DNA of 64,000 nt from Candidatus Dechloromonas phosphorivorans. GTDB lineage: Bacteria; Pseudomonadota; Gammaproteobacteria; Burkholderiales; Rhodocyclaceae. The stretch covers positions 1 through 64,000 of the forward strand of contig JADKIP010000015.1 in the NCBI GenBank assembly GCA_016721185.1, given 5' to 3'. The position numbers were made by a program, and so were the translations under genes. Numbering within the stretch: position 1 is the stretch's first letter; the number at the start of each line of letters is the position of its first letter. Shown here piece by piece: positions 9,093 to 17,350 of this stretch. The notes beneath the pieces were generated by a model. It searched no databases. It worked only from the letters and a program-made list of their open reading frames with translations, and was not told the DNA's origin.

Positions 9093-11098
9093 ATGGCCAA
9101 TTCATCTTCACCGCACCCGATGGCTGCCTCGCTGCGCGCTTCCGATACCGGCAAAATCGTTTCTGCCCGCGATGCCGTTCGCCTGATCAAGGATGGCGAC
9201 ACCGTCGCCACCGGCGGCTTCGTCGGCATCGGCTTTGCCGAGAATATTGCCATTGCCCTGGAGCAACGCTTTCTCGAAGGCGAGGAGGCCGATCTGCATG
9301 GCCTCGGCAGCCCGCGCAACCTGACGCTGGTCTACGCAGCCGGGCAGGGCGATGGCAAGGAGCGTGGCCTCAACCACTTGGGCCATGACGGTCTGGTCAG
9401 TCGGGTCATTGGCGGCCACTGGGGCCTGGTGCCCAAGTTGCAGCAACTGGCCGTGGCCAACCGGATTGAAGCCTATAACCTGCCGCAGGGGGTGATTGCT
9501 CACCTTTCCGCGACATCGCCGCCGGCAAACCGGGCACCATCACCAGCGTCGGTCTGGGGACATTTGTCGATCCGCGTTTTGGCGGTGGCAAGTTGAACGA
9601 GATGACGACAGCAGATCTCGTTCGGGTCATGGAAATCGATGGCGAGGAATACCTGTTCTACAAGGCATTTCCAATCAACATCGGCATCATCCGCGGCACG
9701 ACGGCTGATCCGGACGGCAATATCACGATGGAGAAGGAGGCGCTGACGCTGGAAGCGCAGGCGATCGCGATGGCGGCGCGCAATTCGGGCGGCACGGTCA
9801 TCGTCCAGGTCGAGCGCATTGCCGAGCGCGGCACGCTGAACCCGCGGCAGGTGAAAATCCCCGGCATTCTGGTCGATTGCGTCGTCGTCGCCGAAAAGCC
9901 CGAATACCACATGCAGACCTTCAGCGAGCAATACAGCCCGGCCTTTGCCGGCGAGATCAAGGTGCCGATGTCGGCGATTGCCGCGATGCCGATGAGCGAA
10001 CGCAAGATCATCGCCCGCCGGGCAGCGCTGGAGTTGAAGGTCAATGCCGTGGTCAACCTGGGCATCGGCATGCCGGAAGGCGTTGCCAATGTCGCGGCCG
10101 AGGAGCAGGTGATCGACCTGATGACGCTGACCGCCGAGCCCGGCGTGATCGGCGGTGTACCGGCCGGCGGCCTGAGTTTCGGCGCGGCGACCAACGCGCA
10201 GGCGATTATCGACCAGCCCAGCCAGTTCGATTTCTACGATGGCGGCGGGCTGGATATCGCCTTCCTCGGGCTGGCCCAGGCCGACAAGCAGGGCAACCTG
10301 AATGTCTCCAAATTCGGCCCGCGGCTGGCCGGGGCGGGCGGCTTCATCAATATTTCGCAGAAGGCCAAAAAGGTGGTGTTTGTCGGCACGTTTACCGCCG
10401 GCAATCTGGAAGTTGCGGTCGACGCCGGAAAATTGCTGATTCTGGAAGACGGCAAGGCGAAGAAGTTCGTCGACGAGGTTGAACACCGCACCTTCAGCGG
10501 CCCGCAGGCGGCCAAGTGGGGCAAGAGTGTGCTTTACGTCACTGAGCGCTGCGTCTTCAGGCTGACCGCCGAGGGGCTGGAGCTGACCGAAATCGCACCC
10601 GGTATCGATCTGCAAAAGGACATTCTCGACAAGATGGATTTCACGCCCATCATGCACTGCGAACCGACGCTGATGGATGCTCGTATCTTCATGGACGAGC
10701 CGATGAATATTCGCGCCGAAATGCTCGAACGGCCGATGGCCGAACGGCTTTCTTACGATCCGGCGCAAAACCAGTTCTTCCTCGATTTTGCTGGCCTTTC
10801 GGTGCGTACCGAAGCTGACATTGCAAAGATTCTGGAGGCGGTGGAAAACCATCTGGCGCCAGTCGGACACAAGGTTAACGCCATCGTCAATTACGACCGT
10901 TTTTCCATCGTGCCGGAACTGGTCGATGACTACATCGGCGTCGTCAAGGGCATCATGGATCGTCATTACCATGACGTGACGCGCTATACCGCCAACACCT
11001 TCCTCCGGATGAAATTAGGTGAGGCGCTGGAGAAGCAACAAATTCAGCCGCATATCTACGAGAGCGCCGACGAGGCACGGGGGCATCTCGGGCAGTAG
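9093..11098 (+). pseudogene. Acyl-CoA:acetate/3-ketoacid CoA-transferase (class I), one frameshift
   Basis: Transfers CoA between acyl-CoA and free carboxylates. The protein shows the alpha-part start SARDAVRLIKDGDTVATGGFVGIGFAENI, the GLGSPRNLTLVYAAGQGDG segment, and a beta-part with NLGIGMPEGVANVA and the catalytic glutamate in LTAEPGVIGGVPAGG (about residue 347). This is the fused YdiF/propionate-CoA-transferase layout. With the frame mended the length is ~668 residues, about 130-140 more than E. coli YdiF; the extra C-terminal part (from about 10,680) is not a domain I can name. The frame breaks near 9505, where CACCTTTCCGC likely lost a T. ATG 9093 follows AAGGAG. It is co-transcribed with the permease, with near-identical ribosome sites. 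Confidence 0.8.
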
Positions 11099-11185
11099 TT
11101 GATGACCGGTGAGTCACTTGGCGGGTGACATAGGCGATTGCCACGGTATGATTCGCCGATTACTGCGGTCAACACAGGTTTTTGC

Positions 11186-12334
11186 ATGAAATCCATTTCT
11201 ACGGGTCCGCTCATCGGGCGGAAAACCCGCGTTGTTCTGGCGCTGGCAGCCTTGGTGGCGGTTGGCGTCTTTTTCCTTGCTGGTTCGATATCGGATAAGC
11301 CAGCGGAGAAACTGGCGGAAACGACGAAGGCCAACTCGGCAAAGCCGGCTTTAACGGTCAGCTTGGTAACGCCGGAAAAACTCGACTGGCCGCAGGTGCT
11401 GCCCGCCAATGGCAGCGTCGTCGCCTGGCAGGAAGCCGTGATCGGGCCGGAGATCAGCAATTACCGGATCACTGAAGTGCGCGTTCAGGTTGGCGATCAG
11501 GTCAGGAAAGGTCAGGTGCTGGCCCGTATCGCCAGTGATACCGTTGACATTGAACTGGCCGAAGCGCGCGCCGCGGTGGCGGAACTGCAGGCCGGCGCGA
11601 CGGAAGCCAAGGGTAATGCCGCCCGCGCTACGGAGCTCAAGGCGAAAGGCTTTTACAGTTCGCAACTCAATATCCAATACCAGACGGCAGAACACATGGC
11701 GGCAGCGCGTCTGGCCGCCGCTCGCGCCCGCCAACAGGCAGCCGAGCTGAAACTGAGCAAAACTAATGTGCTGGCGCCGGACGACGGCGTGATCTCGGCC
11801 CGCAGCGCGGTGGTCGGTTCGCTGACCCAGACCGGGCAGGAGTTGTTTCGGCTGATTCGTGGGGGCCGGCTGGAATGGCGGGCCGAAGTGCCGTCGGCCG
11901 ATCTGGTGAAAGTGAAACCCGGCCAGATCGCCGCGCTGATCAATCCGAATGGTGAAGCGGTCAAGGGCAAGGTCCGCGTCGTGGCGCCGAGCGTCGATCC
12001 ACAAACCCGCAACGGTCTGATTTATGTCGACCTGCCGGCGACCAGCGCCGTGCGCGCCGGCATGTTCGCCCGCGGCGAATTCGAACTGGCGCGCAGCTCG
12101 GCGCTGACCTTGCCGCAAACGGCGCTGGTCTTGCGCGAAGGTTTTGCCTACGTTTTCCGGCTCGAAGGCGATAGCCATGTGGCGCAAACCAAAGTCACGC
12201 TCGGCCGCCGTCTCGGTGAGCGCATTGAAGTCGTCGGCGGGCTGGAGCCGCAGGCCCGCGTGGTCGAAACCGGCGCCGGCTTTCTGGCCGATGGTGATGT
12301 CGTGAAGGTGGTCGAAGGCAGCGCCAAGCCGTGA
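11186..12334 (+). CDS. RND efflux membrane-fusion protein (periplasmic adaptor)
   Basis: A 382-residue adaptor with an N-terminal signal/anchor (TRVVLALAALVAVGVFFLAGS), a lipoyl-like half (VQVGDQVRKGQVLARIASDTV), an alpha-hairpin rich in Ala, Glu and Lys around residues 120-185, the second lipoyl half (NVLAPDDGVISARSAVVGSLTQTGQELFRLI) and a beta-barrel/membrane-proximal part. The ATG at 11186 gives the sensible signal peptide; an in-frame TTG at 11138 would add 16 residues without hydrophobic character. It bridges the inner-membrane pump to an outer-membrane channel. The stop overlaps the start of the RND permease by 4 bp (GTGA). No outer-membrane factor follows, so the pair must borrow one, perhaps the protein encoded at 32532-33965. 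Confidence 0.9.
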   Translation: MKSISTGPLIGRKTRVVLALAALVAVGVFFLAGSISDKPAEKLAETTKANSAKPALTVSLVTPEKLDWPQVLPANGSVVAWQEAVIGPEISNYRITEVRVQVGDQVRKGQVLARIASDTVDIELAEARAAVAELQAGATEAKGNAARATELKAKGFYSSQLNIQYQTAEHMAAARLAAARARQQAAELKLSKTNVLAPDDGVISARSAVVGSLTQTGQELFRLIRGGRLEWRAEVPSADLVKVKPGQIAALINPNGEAVKGKVRVVAPSVDPQTRNGLIYVDLPATSAVRAGMFARGEFELARSSALTLPQTALVLREGFAYVFRLEGDSHVAQTKVTLGRRLGERIEVVGGLEPQARVVETGAGFLADGDVVKVVEGSAKP

Positions 12335-15300
12335 TTAACGTTTCCTCCTGGTCGATCCGGAATCCGACCCCGGCTATTTTGCTGTTCATCATGCTGACGC
12401 TGTTTGGCGTGATGTCCTTTCGGGCAATGAAAGTCCAGCAGTTCATGGACATCGATTTGCCGACAGTGACCGTCACCGCGGCGCTGCCCGGTGCGGCACC
12501 GGCGCAGATGGAAACCGAGGTGGCGCGCAAGATAGAGAACTCGGTCGCCACGCTGCAGGGCATCAAGCATATCTACACCAAGGTGCAGGACGGCAGCGCC
12601 ATTGTCACGGTCGAGTTCCGCCTGGAAAAGCCGACCCAGGAAGCGGTCGATGACGTGCGCGATGCCGTTTCCCGCATCCGTTCCGATCTGCCGGGCGACC
12701 TGAAAGACCCGGTGATCAGCAAGCTCAACATGGCCGGCGCGCCGATCCTGACCTACACCGTGGCGTCGAGCCGGATGGATGACGAGGCGCTGTCGTGGTT
12801 TGTCGACAACACCGTCACCAAGTCCATTCTCAGCGTCCGCGGCGTCGGTGCCGTGGCACGGGTCGGCGGCGTCACTCGCGAAGTGCAGGTCGAGCTTGAT
12901 CCGGCCCGCCTGCTCGCCCTCAAGGTTACTGCGGCCGACATCTCTCGCCAGTTGCGGCAGATCCAGCAGGACGCCTCGGGCGGCCGGGCCGATGTTGGCG
13001 GCGTCGAACAATCGGTGCGCACCATCGCCACGGTGCAGTCGGCGGCGGAACTGGGGGCGATGGATATCGTGCTTTCCGACGGCCGCAGCCTGCGCCTCGA
13101 TCAAGTGGCAACGGTCAGCGATGCGGTGGCCGAACAACGCTCGGCGGCGCTGCTCAACGGGGCGCCGGTGGTTGGCTTCGAGATCACCCGCAGCCGCGGC
13201 GCCGGCGAAGTCGAACTGGCGACCAATGTGCGTGCCACGCTGGAAAAGCTGAAAGCCGAGCATCCGGATATTTCGATTACCGAAGCCTTCAATTTCGTCG
13301 ATCCGGTCGAGGAAAATTTCGAAGGTTCGATGATGCTGCTGATCGAAGGCGCCATTCTGGCCGTCATCGTCGTCTGGCTCTTTCTGCGCGACTGGCGCGC
13401 CACCTTCGTTTCGGCCACCGCGCTGCCGCTGTCGATCATCCCGGCCTTTGCCGCGATGCACCTGATGGGCTTCACGCTCAATGTCGTGACCCTGCTCTCA
13501 ATGTCGCTGGTCGTCGGCATTCTGGTCGATGACGCCATTGTCGAAATCGAAAACATCATGCGCCACCTACGCATGGGAAAAACGCCCTATCAGGCGGCCA
13601 TGGAGGCCGCTGACGAGATCGGGTTGGCGGTGATCGCCACCACTTTTTCGCTGATTGCCGTCTTTCTGCCCACCGCCTTCATGAGTGGGGTGGCGGGCAA
13701 ATTCTTCGTCCAATTCGGGTGGACCGCAGCAATCGCCGTTTTCTTCTCGCTGGTCGTCGCCCGCATGCTGACACCGATGATGGCGGCCTACATCCTCAAG
13801 CCGCCCAAAGGCGAGCACGCCGAGCCGGGCTGGCTCAGGCACTACGCCGGCTGGGTGGCGTGGTGCATGCACCACCGCTGGTGGACGATGCTCGGGGCGG
13901 CCGTCTTCTTCTTCGGCTCCTTCGCCCTGGTGCCTTTGCTGCCGACCGGTTTCGTGCCGCCGGATGACCTGTCGCAAACGCAGGTTTATCTCTCGCTGAC
14001 GCCGGGCAGTACCTTCCAGGAAACCCGCGATGTCGCAGAAAAGGCGCGTCACATCGTCGAAAAGCACCCGCACGTGCAGATGGTTTACACCGCCATCGGC
14101 GGTGGCGCCTCGGGCAGCGATCCCTTCTCGCCACGCGGCGCGGCCGAAGCACGCAAGGCAACGCTGACCATCAATCTGACACCGCGCCAGCAGCGCGGCG
14201 GCCTGACCAAACAGACGATCGAAACCGAACTCCGCGATTCGTTAGCCGTATTGCCCGGCGTCCAGTTCAAGGTCGGCCTCGGCGGTTCCAACGAAAAATA
14301 TATCCTCGTCCTGGCCAGTGAAAATGGCCCGCTGCTGGCCGACCACGCTCGCGTCGTCGAGCGCGAATTGCGCACTATTCCCGGCATCGGCAACATCACC
14401 AGTACGGCCAGTCTGGTCCGGCCGGAACTGGTCGTCCGCCCCGACTTTGCCCGGATGGCCGATCTCGGCGTCACCTCGGCAGCCATCGCCGACACGCTGC
14501 GCATTGCGACGGCCGGCGACTACGACCAGAGTCTGGCCAAGCTTAATCTGGCGCAACGGCAGGTGCCCATCGTCGTCAAGCTGCCACCATTGGCACGGCA
14601 GGATTTAAGCCTGCTGGAACGGTTGACCGTGGCCGGCAAAAACGGCCCGGTGATGATCGCCAATGTGGCGACGCTGACCATTGCCGGCGGCCCGGCCGAG
14701 ATCGACCGCTACGACCGCCTGCGCAACATCAATTTTGAAATCGAACTCAACCAGCAACCGCTCGGCGATGTCGAAAAGATGGCATTGGCGCTGCCCAGCC
14801 TAAAAACGCTGCCACCCGGCGTCATCCAGACGACAGTCGGCGATGCCGAATCGATGGGCGAACTGTTCGCCAGTTTCGGTCTGGCGATGGCGACCGGCGT
14901 GCTCTGCATCTACGTCGTGCTGGTGCTGCTCTTCAAGGATTTCGTCCAGCCGGTGACCATCCTCGCCGCCCTCGTCCTCTCGGTGCCCGGTGCCTTCCTG
15001 GCGCTGTTCATCACGCAGACGGCGCTCTCGATGCCCTCGATGATCGGCCTGATCATGCTGATGGGCATCGCCACCAAGAACTCCATCCTGCTCATCGACT
15101 ACGTCATTCTGGCCCGCCGCGAGCACGGCCTCGACCGCTGGAGCGCCTTGCTCGACGCCTGCCGCAAACGGGCCCGGCCGATCATCATGACCACGGTAGC
15201 GATGGGCGCCGGCATGCTGCCGATTGCCCTCGGTATCGGCACCGACCCAAGCTTCCGGGCACCGATGGCAATCGTCGTCATTGGCGGCCTGATCACATCC

Positions 15301-15396
15301 ACCTTCCTCAGTCTGCTGGTGATTCCGGTGGTGTTCACCTTCGTTGATGATCTGATCGTCGGGGTGCGGGCTAGGCTGGGGATGGCGCCGCATTAA
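12331..15396 (+). CDS. RND efflux transporter permease
   Basis: A 1021-residue inner-membrane proton/substrate antiporter with the two-fold RND layout: TM1 near residues 10-30, a large periplasmic loop, TM2-6 from ~335, TM7 near 510-530, a second loop, TM8-12 from ~850. The TM4 aspartate pair that carries protons is present (VVGILVDDAIVEIENI). The second half has the usual MGIATKNSILLIDY and RARPIIMTTVAMGAGMLP segments. It starts with GTG overlapping the adaptor stop, so translation is coupled. Length is near the lower end for the HAE-1 multidrug group. Drug-type substrates are inferred from family; no regulator gene is adjacent. Confidence 0.9.
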   Translation: MINVSSWSIRNPTPAILLFIMLTLFGVMSFRAMKVQQFMDIDLPTVTVTAALPGAAPAQMETEVARKIENSVATLQGIKHIYTKVQDGSAIVTVEFRLEKPTQEAVDDVRDAVSRIRSDLPGDLKDPVISKLNMAGAPILTYTVASSRMDDEALSWFVDNTVTKSILSVRGVGAVARVGGVTREVQVELDPARLLALKVTAADISRQLRQIQQDASGGRADVGGVEQSVRTIATVQSAAELGAMDIVLSDGRSLRLDQVATVSDAVAEQRSAALLNGAPVVGFEITRSRGAGEVELATNVRATLEKLKAEHPDISITEAFNFVDPVEENFEGSMMLLIEGAILAVIVVWLFLRDWRATFVSATALPLSIIPAFAAMHLMGFTLNVVTLLSMSLVVGILVDDAIVEIENIMRHLRMGKTPYQAAMEAADEIGLAVIATTFSLIAVFLPTAFMSGVAGKFFVQFGWTAAIAVFFSLVVARMLTPMMAAYILKPPKGEHAEPGWLRHYAGWVAWCMHHRWWTMLGAAVFFFGSFALVPLLPTGFVPPDDLSQTQVYLSLTPGSTFQETRDVAEKARHIVEKHPHVQMVYTAIGGGASGSDPFSPRGAAEARKATLTINLTPRQQRGGLTKQTIETELRDSLAVLPGVQFKVGLGGSNEKYILVLASENGPLLADHARVVERELRTIPGIGNITSTASLVRPELVVRPDFARMADLGVTSAAIADTLRIATAGDYDQSLAKLNLAQRQVPIVVKLPPLARQDLSLLERLTVAGKNGPVMIANVATLTIAGGPAEIDRYDRLRNINFEIELNQQPLGDVEKMALALPSLKTLPPGVIQTTVGDAESMGELFASFGLAMATGVLCIYVVLVLLFKDFVQPVTILAALVLSVPGAFLALFITQTALSMPSMIGLIMLMGIATKNSILLIDYVILARREHGLDRWSALLDACRKRARPIIMTTVAMGAGMLPIALGIGTDPSFRAPMAIVVIGGLITSTFLSLLVIPVVFTFVDDLIVGVRARLGMAPH

Positions 15397-15525
15397 TGTG
15401 AGGGCGGGGCATCAAAAAGAAGGCGAAGCTGCTTTCCCTGGTTGTATCGCTGAATCCGCAGTTTTTTGATGGTTATTGAGATAGTTGCTGGGGTGTGGCG
15501 GATTGAACTTGTGTCTAATAGCGAA

Positions 15526-15855
15526 TCATTCCCCGCGAAGCACCCGCCGGGTCAATAATCCCTGCATATCCCGCCGGCTGTCGCAAACCAAATGAATGTA
15601 GATTGTCCGTTGTCGGATTTCATAGATGATGCGATTCATGCCGGAAACGATCTCGCGGTATTGGGGCGGGTTGAGCGTATTGAGTTCGTCCGGGACTTTG
15701 CCCGCGTTTGGGTGGGTTTGAAGGATATTGATTGAATCCCGCAAACTACTCAGGGTTGTTTGCCAGGCTTCCTTGCCGAACTTTTTGACGATGTAGCTTT
15801 TTAAATCTTTCACATCCTGTTCTGCAGATTTCAGGAAGACGACGGAAAATCTCAT
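15526..15855 (-). CDS. RelE/ParE-family toxin
   Basis: A 109-residue protein of the RelE/ParE fold: FSVVFLKSAEQDVKDLKSYIVKKFG at the start, LQTHPNAGKVPDELN and YREIVSGMNRIIYEIRQRTIYIHLVCDSRRDMQGLLTRR at the end. Members act either on gyrase (ParE) or as ribosome-dependent mRNA nucleases (RelE); the long N-terminal helix pair is more ParE-like but the target cannot be decided here. The ATG overlaps the antitoxin stop by 4 bp (ATGA), the normal antitoxin-first order on the minus strand. Confidence 0.85.
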   Translation of the reverse strand: MRFSVVFLKSAEQDVKDLKSYIVKKFGKEAWQTTLSSLRDSINILQTHPNAGKVPDELNTLNPPQYREIVSGMNRIIYEIRQRTIYIHLVCDSRRDMQGLLTRRVLRGE

Positions 15856-16124
15856 TGCGCTTCTTCGCTGTTCAGGTCGGTAAGGACATCCCGCGCAGAG
15901 CGGAACTGACCGGCCTCGATTTCCCTGTTGCCAAGGGCGAGTATTTTCAGCAGGGCGAGGGTTTCAGCCTGTTCGTCATAGCTCTTGACGTCAATCACGA
16001 CCAGCTTCGCTTCGCCGTTCTGGGTAATCAGTAGCGGTTCGCGGCTATCCGAGAGGGTTTTGACGATTTCCGCAGCGTGGCTTTTGAGATAGGTAATCGG
16101 TTTGACCTGGGTCAAGTATTTCAT
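15852..16124 (-). CDS. Phd/YefM-family antitoxin
   Basis: About 90 residues: MKYLTQVKPITYLKSHAAEIVKTLSDSREPLLITQNGEAKLVVIDVKSYDE, the standard Phd/YefM DNA-binding N-terminus, and a C-terminus that would wrap the toxin. The ATG at 16124 is preferred over an in-frame GTG four codons upstream because GGAG lies 6 bp before it. A -35-like TTGACA (minus strand, 16185-16190) with a weak -10 (16162-16167) and an imperfect dyad GTCTGATTTTAGAC (16147-16160) just upstream may be the autoregulated promoter and operator. Confidence 0.85.
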   Translation of the reverse strand: MKYLTQVKPITYLKSHAAEIVKTLSDSREPLLITQNGEAKLVVIDVKSYDEQAETLALLKILALGNREIEAGQFRSARDVLTDLNSEEAQ

Positions 16125-16136
16125 GGACGGCTCCAC

Positions 16137-16371
16137 TGAGGGTTCGGTCTGATTTTAGACTGAATTCGATCTTTTGCTTGGTGCTGTCAACTTTGAAACT
16201 TGGGGCCGGGGGTCGAGCTGGAGTTGGAGTCAGAGTCGAGATATGGCTTGTGTCGAATTCGCCCCTGTTTTTCCCGTGTCCCGTTCAATTTGCAAACTCA
16301 TGTGGCACGCTGCTATCGCTGCAAACGAGGGTGGTTGCGTTGGGCCAGCTGTCTCTATGCGATGCGGTCGA
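16137..16371. other. Intergenic stretch between the antitoxin and the PLD-like gene
   Basis: It holds the probable antitoxin promoter (16147-16190) and a purine-rich tract (16203-16240, GAGTTGGAGTCAGAGTCGAG-like). No convincing gene is seen; the short overlapping frames here lack ribosome sites and family features. Confidence 0.4.
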
Positions 16372-17088
16372 TCAGCTCGGATTAAATGTATTTGGCCACA
16401 AGAAATAGGGGCCAAAACGTGACTTTGCAACAAACTCGACGCCTGCTTGTTCGCCTTTGGGAAGCAAGGTATGTTTATCGTCGCTTGAGGCGAGGTAGCC
16501 TAGCTCTGTCACACGTTCCAAAAACTGAGCTGTCTTAATCCCCAGCTTTTGAGCAATCTTGGAGGTGGTGAGTTTATCTCCAGCGCCTTCAGCGTCAGTG
16601 CTTTTGTCTTCTTCTGTGGCGCGGGTATCCGGTTCTGTAGCAACCCGTTCAAGGGAAATTCGTACTTCGTCGCTTATGCGAATGATTCGCTGTGCTTCTT
16701 CGTAAGCGTCTTTGTACAACTGAACGTCGTCGGCTTGTTGAATCAAAACACCCATTTCGTTGTTATTGACTTGGCTAAACTCATAGAGATTCAGGCTGGT
16801 GACGATGCACATGTTTTCGTTCATATAGCACTTGGCATGCAGATTTTTGCAGAAGCTGGTGCGGATGTAGGTCAAGCCTCGCAACCATTCGATCTCCTGA
16901 GGTTGCAATTCACTTTTCCCATAGACAATACGAACATCAATCTTCAAGCGGTTCTTGTCCGCCAGAAGTTCTTTCATGCGATCGTTAAGTTTCAGGAATG
17001 GGCTGATCAAAATTAAACGGTCAGACGCATCCTTGATCATCTCTTCGAGGAAATAATTTGTCGCACTAGTGTTCAGAAACTTGGCCAT
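16372..17088 (-). CDS. Phospholipase D-like protein with C-terminal DNA-binding-like region
   Basis: A 238-residue protein. Residues 1-150 form one PLD-type unit: FLEEMIKDASDRLILISPFLKLNDRMKELL, then the active-site motif HAKCY...TSLNLYEF with the downstream NNEMGVLI, i.e. a single HKD-like motif in which the usual Asp position is Glu. Single-motif members act as dimers and are often nucleases. After a charged linker (EPDTRATEEDKSTDAEG) comes a ~55-residue part (TTSKIAQKLGIKTAQFLERVTELGYL...LLPKGEQAGVEFV) that resembles a winged helix, like the KilA-C ends of phage antirepressors. Function is unknown; a DNA-targeted nuclease is inferred. The gene stands alone between two toxin-antitoxin pairs. 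Confidence 0.65.
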   Translation of the reverse strand: MAKFLNTSATNYFLEEMIKDASDRLILISPFLKLNDRMKELLADKNRLKIDVRIVYGKSELQPQEIEWLRGLTYIRTSFCKNLHAKCYMNENMCIVTSLNLYEFSQVNNNEMGVLIQQADDVQLYKDAYEEAQRIIRISDEVRISLERVATEPDTRATEEDKSTDAEGAGDKLTTSKIAQKLGIKTAQFLERVTELGYLASSDDKHTLLPKGEQAGVEFVAKSRFGPYFLWPNTFNPS

Positions 17089-17154
17089 TGCTGCCCTTTC
17101 CAGAAGTCAATGAACATAGTTTAGCGTGACTCGGGAGCGTTCAATCATGAGCCT

Positions 17155-17330
17155 TGAATCCCACGGCTCTCCTATACACATTGGCGCCCGATTTTTGGTC
17201 TGTTTTTCCAGTTGACCGTAGCGCTGTATTAGCAACCAAAAGGGTCAGCTTCGCCTCTTACTCTCCATCCTACAGCCCGATATTTTTGGCCTGCTCTGAG
17301 GGTGAAACAGGAACTCCCAAGGACGAGATC
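17155..17330. repeat. Left direct repeat flanking hipBA
   Basis: About 175 bp that match 19055-19230 in the same orientation at roughly 80% identity by eye. Exact blocks include 19 bp at 17204-17222 (equal to 19106-19124), 12 bp at 17281-17292 (equal to 19183-19194) and 27 bp at 17299-17325 (equal to 19201-19227). The right copy is the leader and ribosome-site region of the P-type ATPase; the left copy ends just before where the ATPase ATG would be. The hipBA pair lies wholly between the copies. Confidence 0.85.
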
Positions 17331-17350
17331 ACCCGTCAATGTGTTTTGAA

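Noticed and set aside
9500..10972. A 490-codon open frame on the minus strand, opposite the CoA-transferase
   Set aside because: It is antisense to a clear gene in GC-rich DNA, has a His/Asp/Arg-rich composition with no family features, and has no ribosome site.
16178..16433. Several overlapping ~60-80-codon frames upstream of the antitoxin
   Set aside because: Three frames open at once in a purine-rich stretch, none with a ribosome site; they overlap the end of the PLD-like gene.
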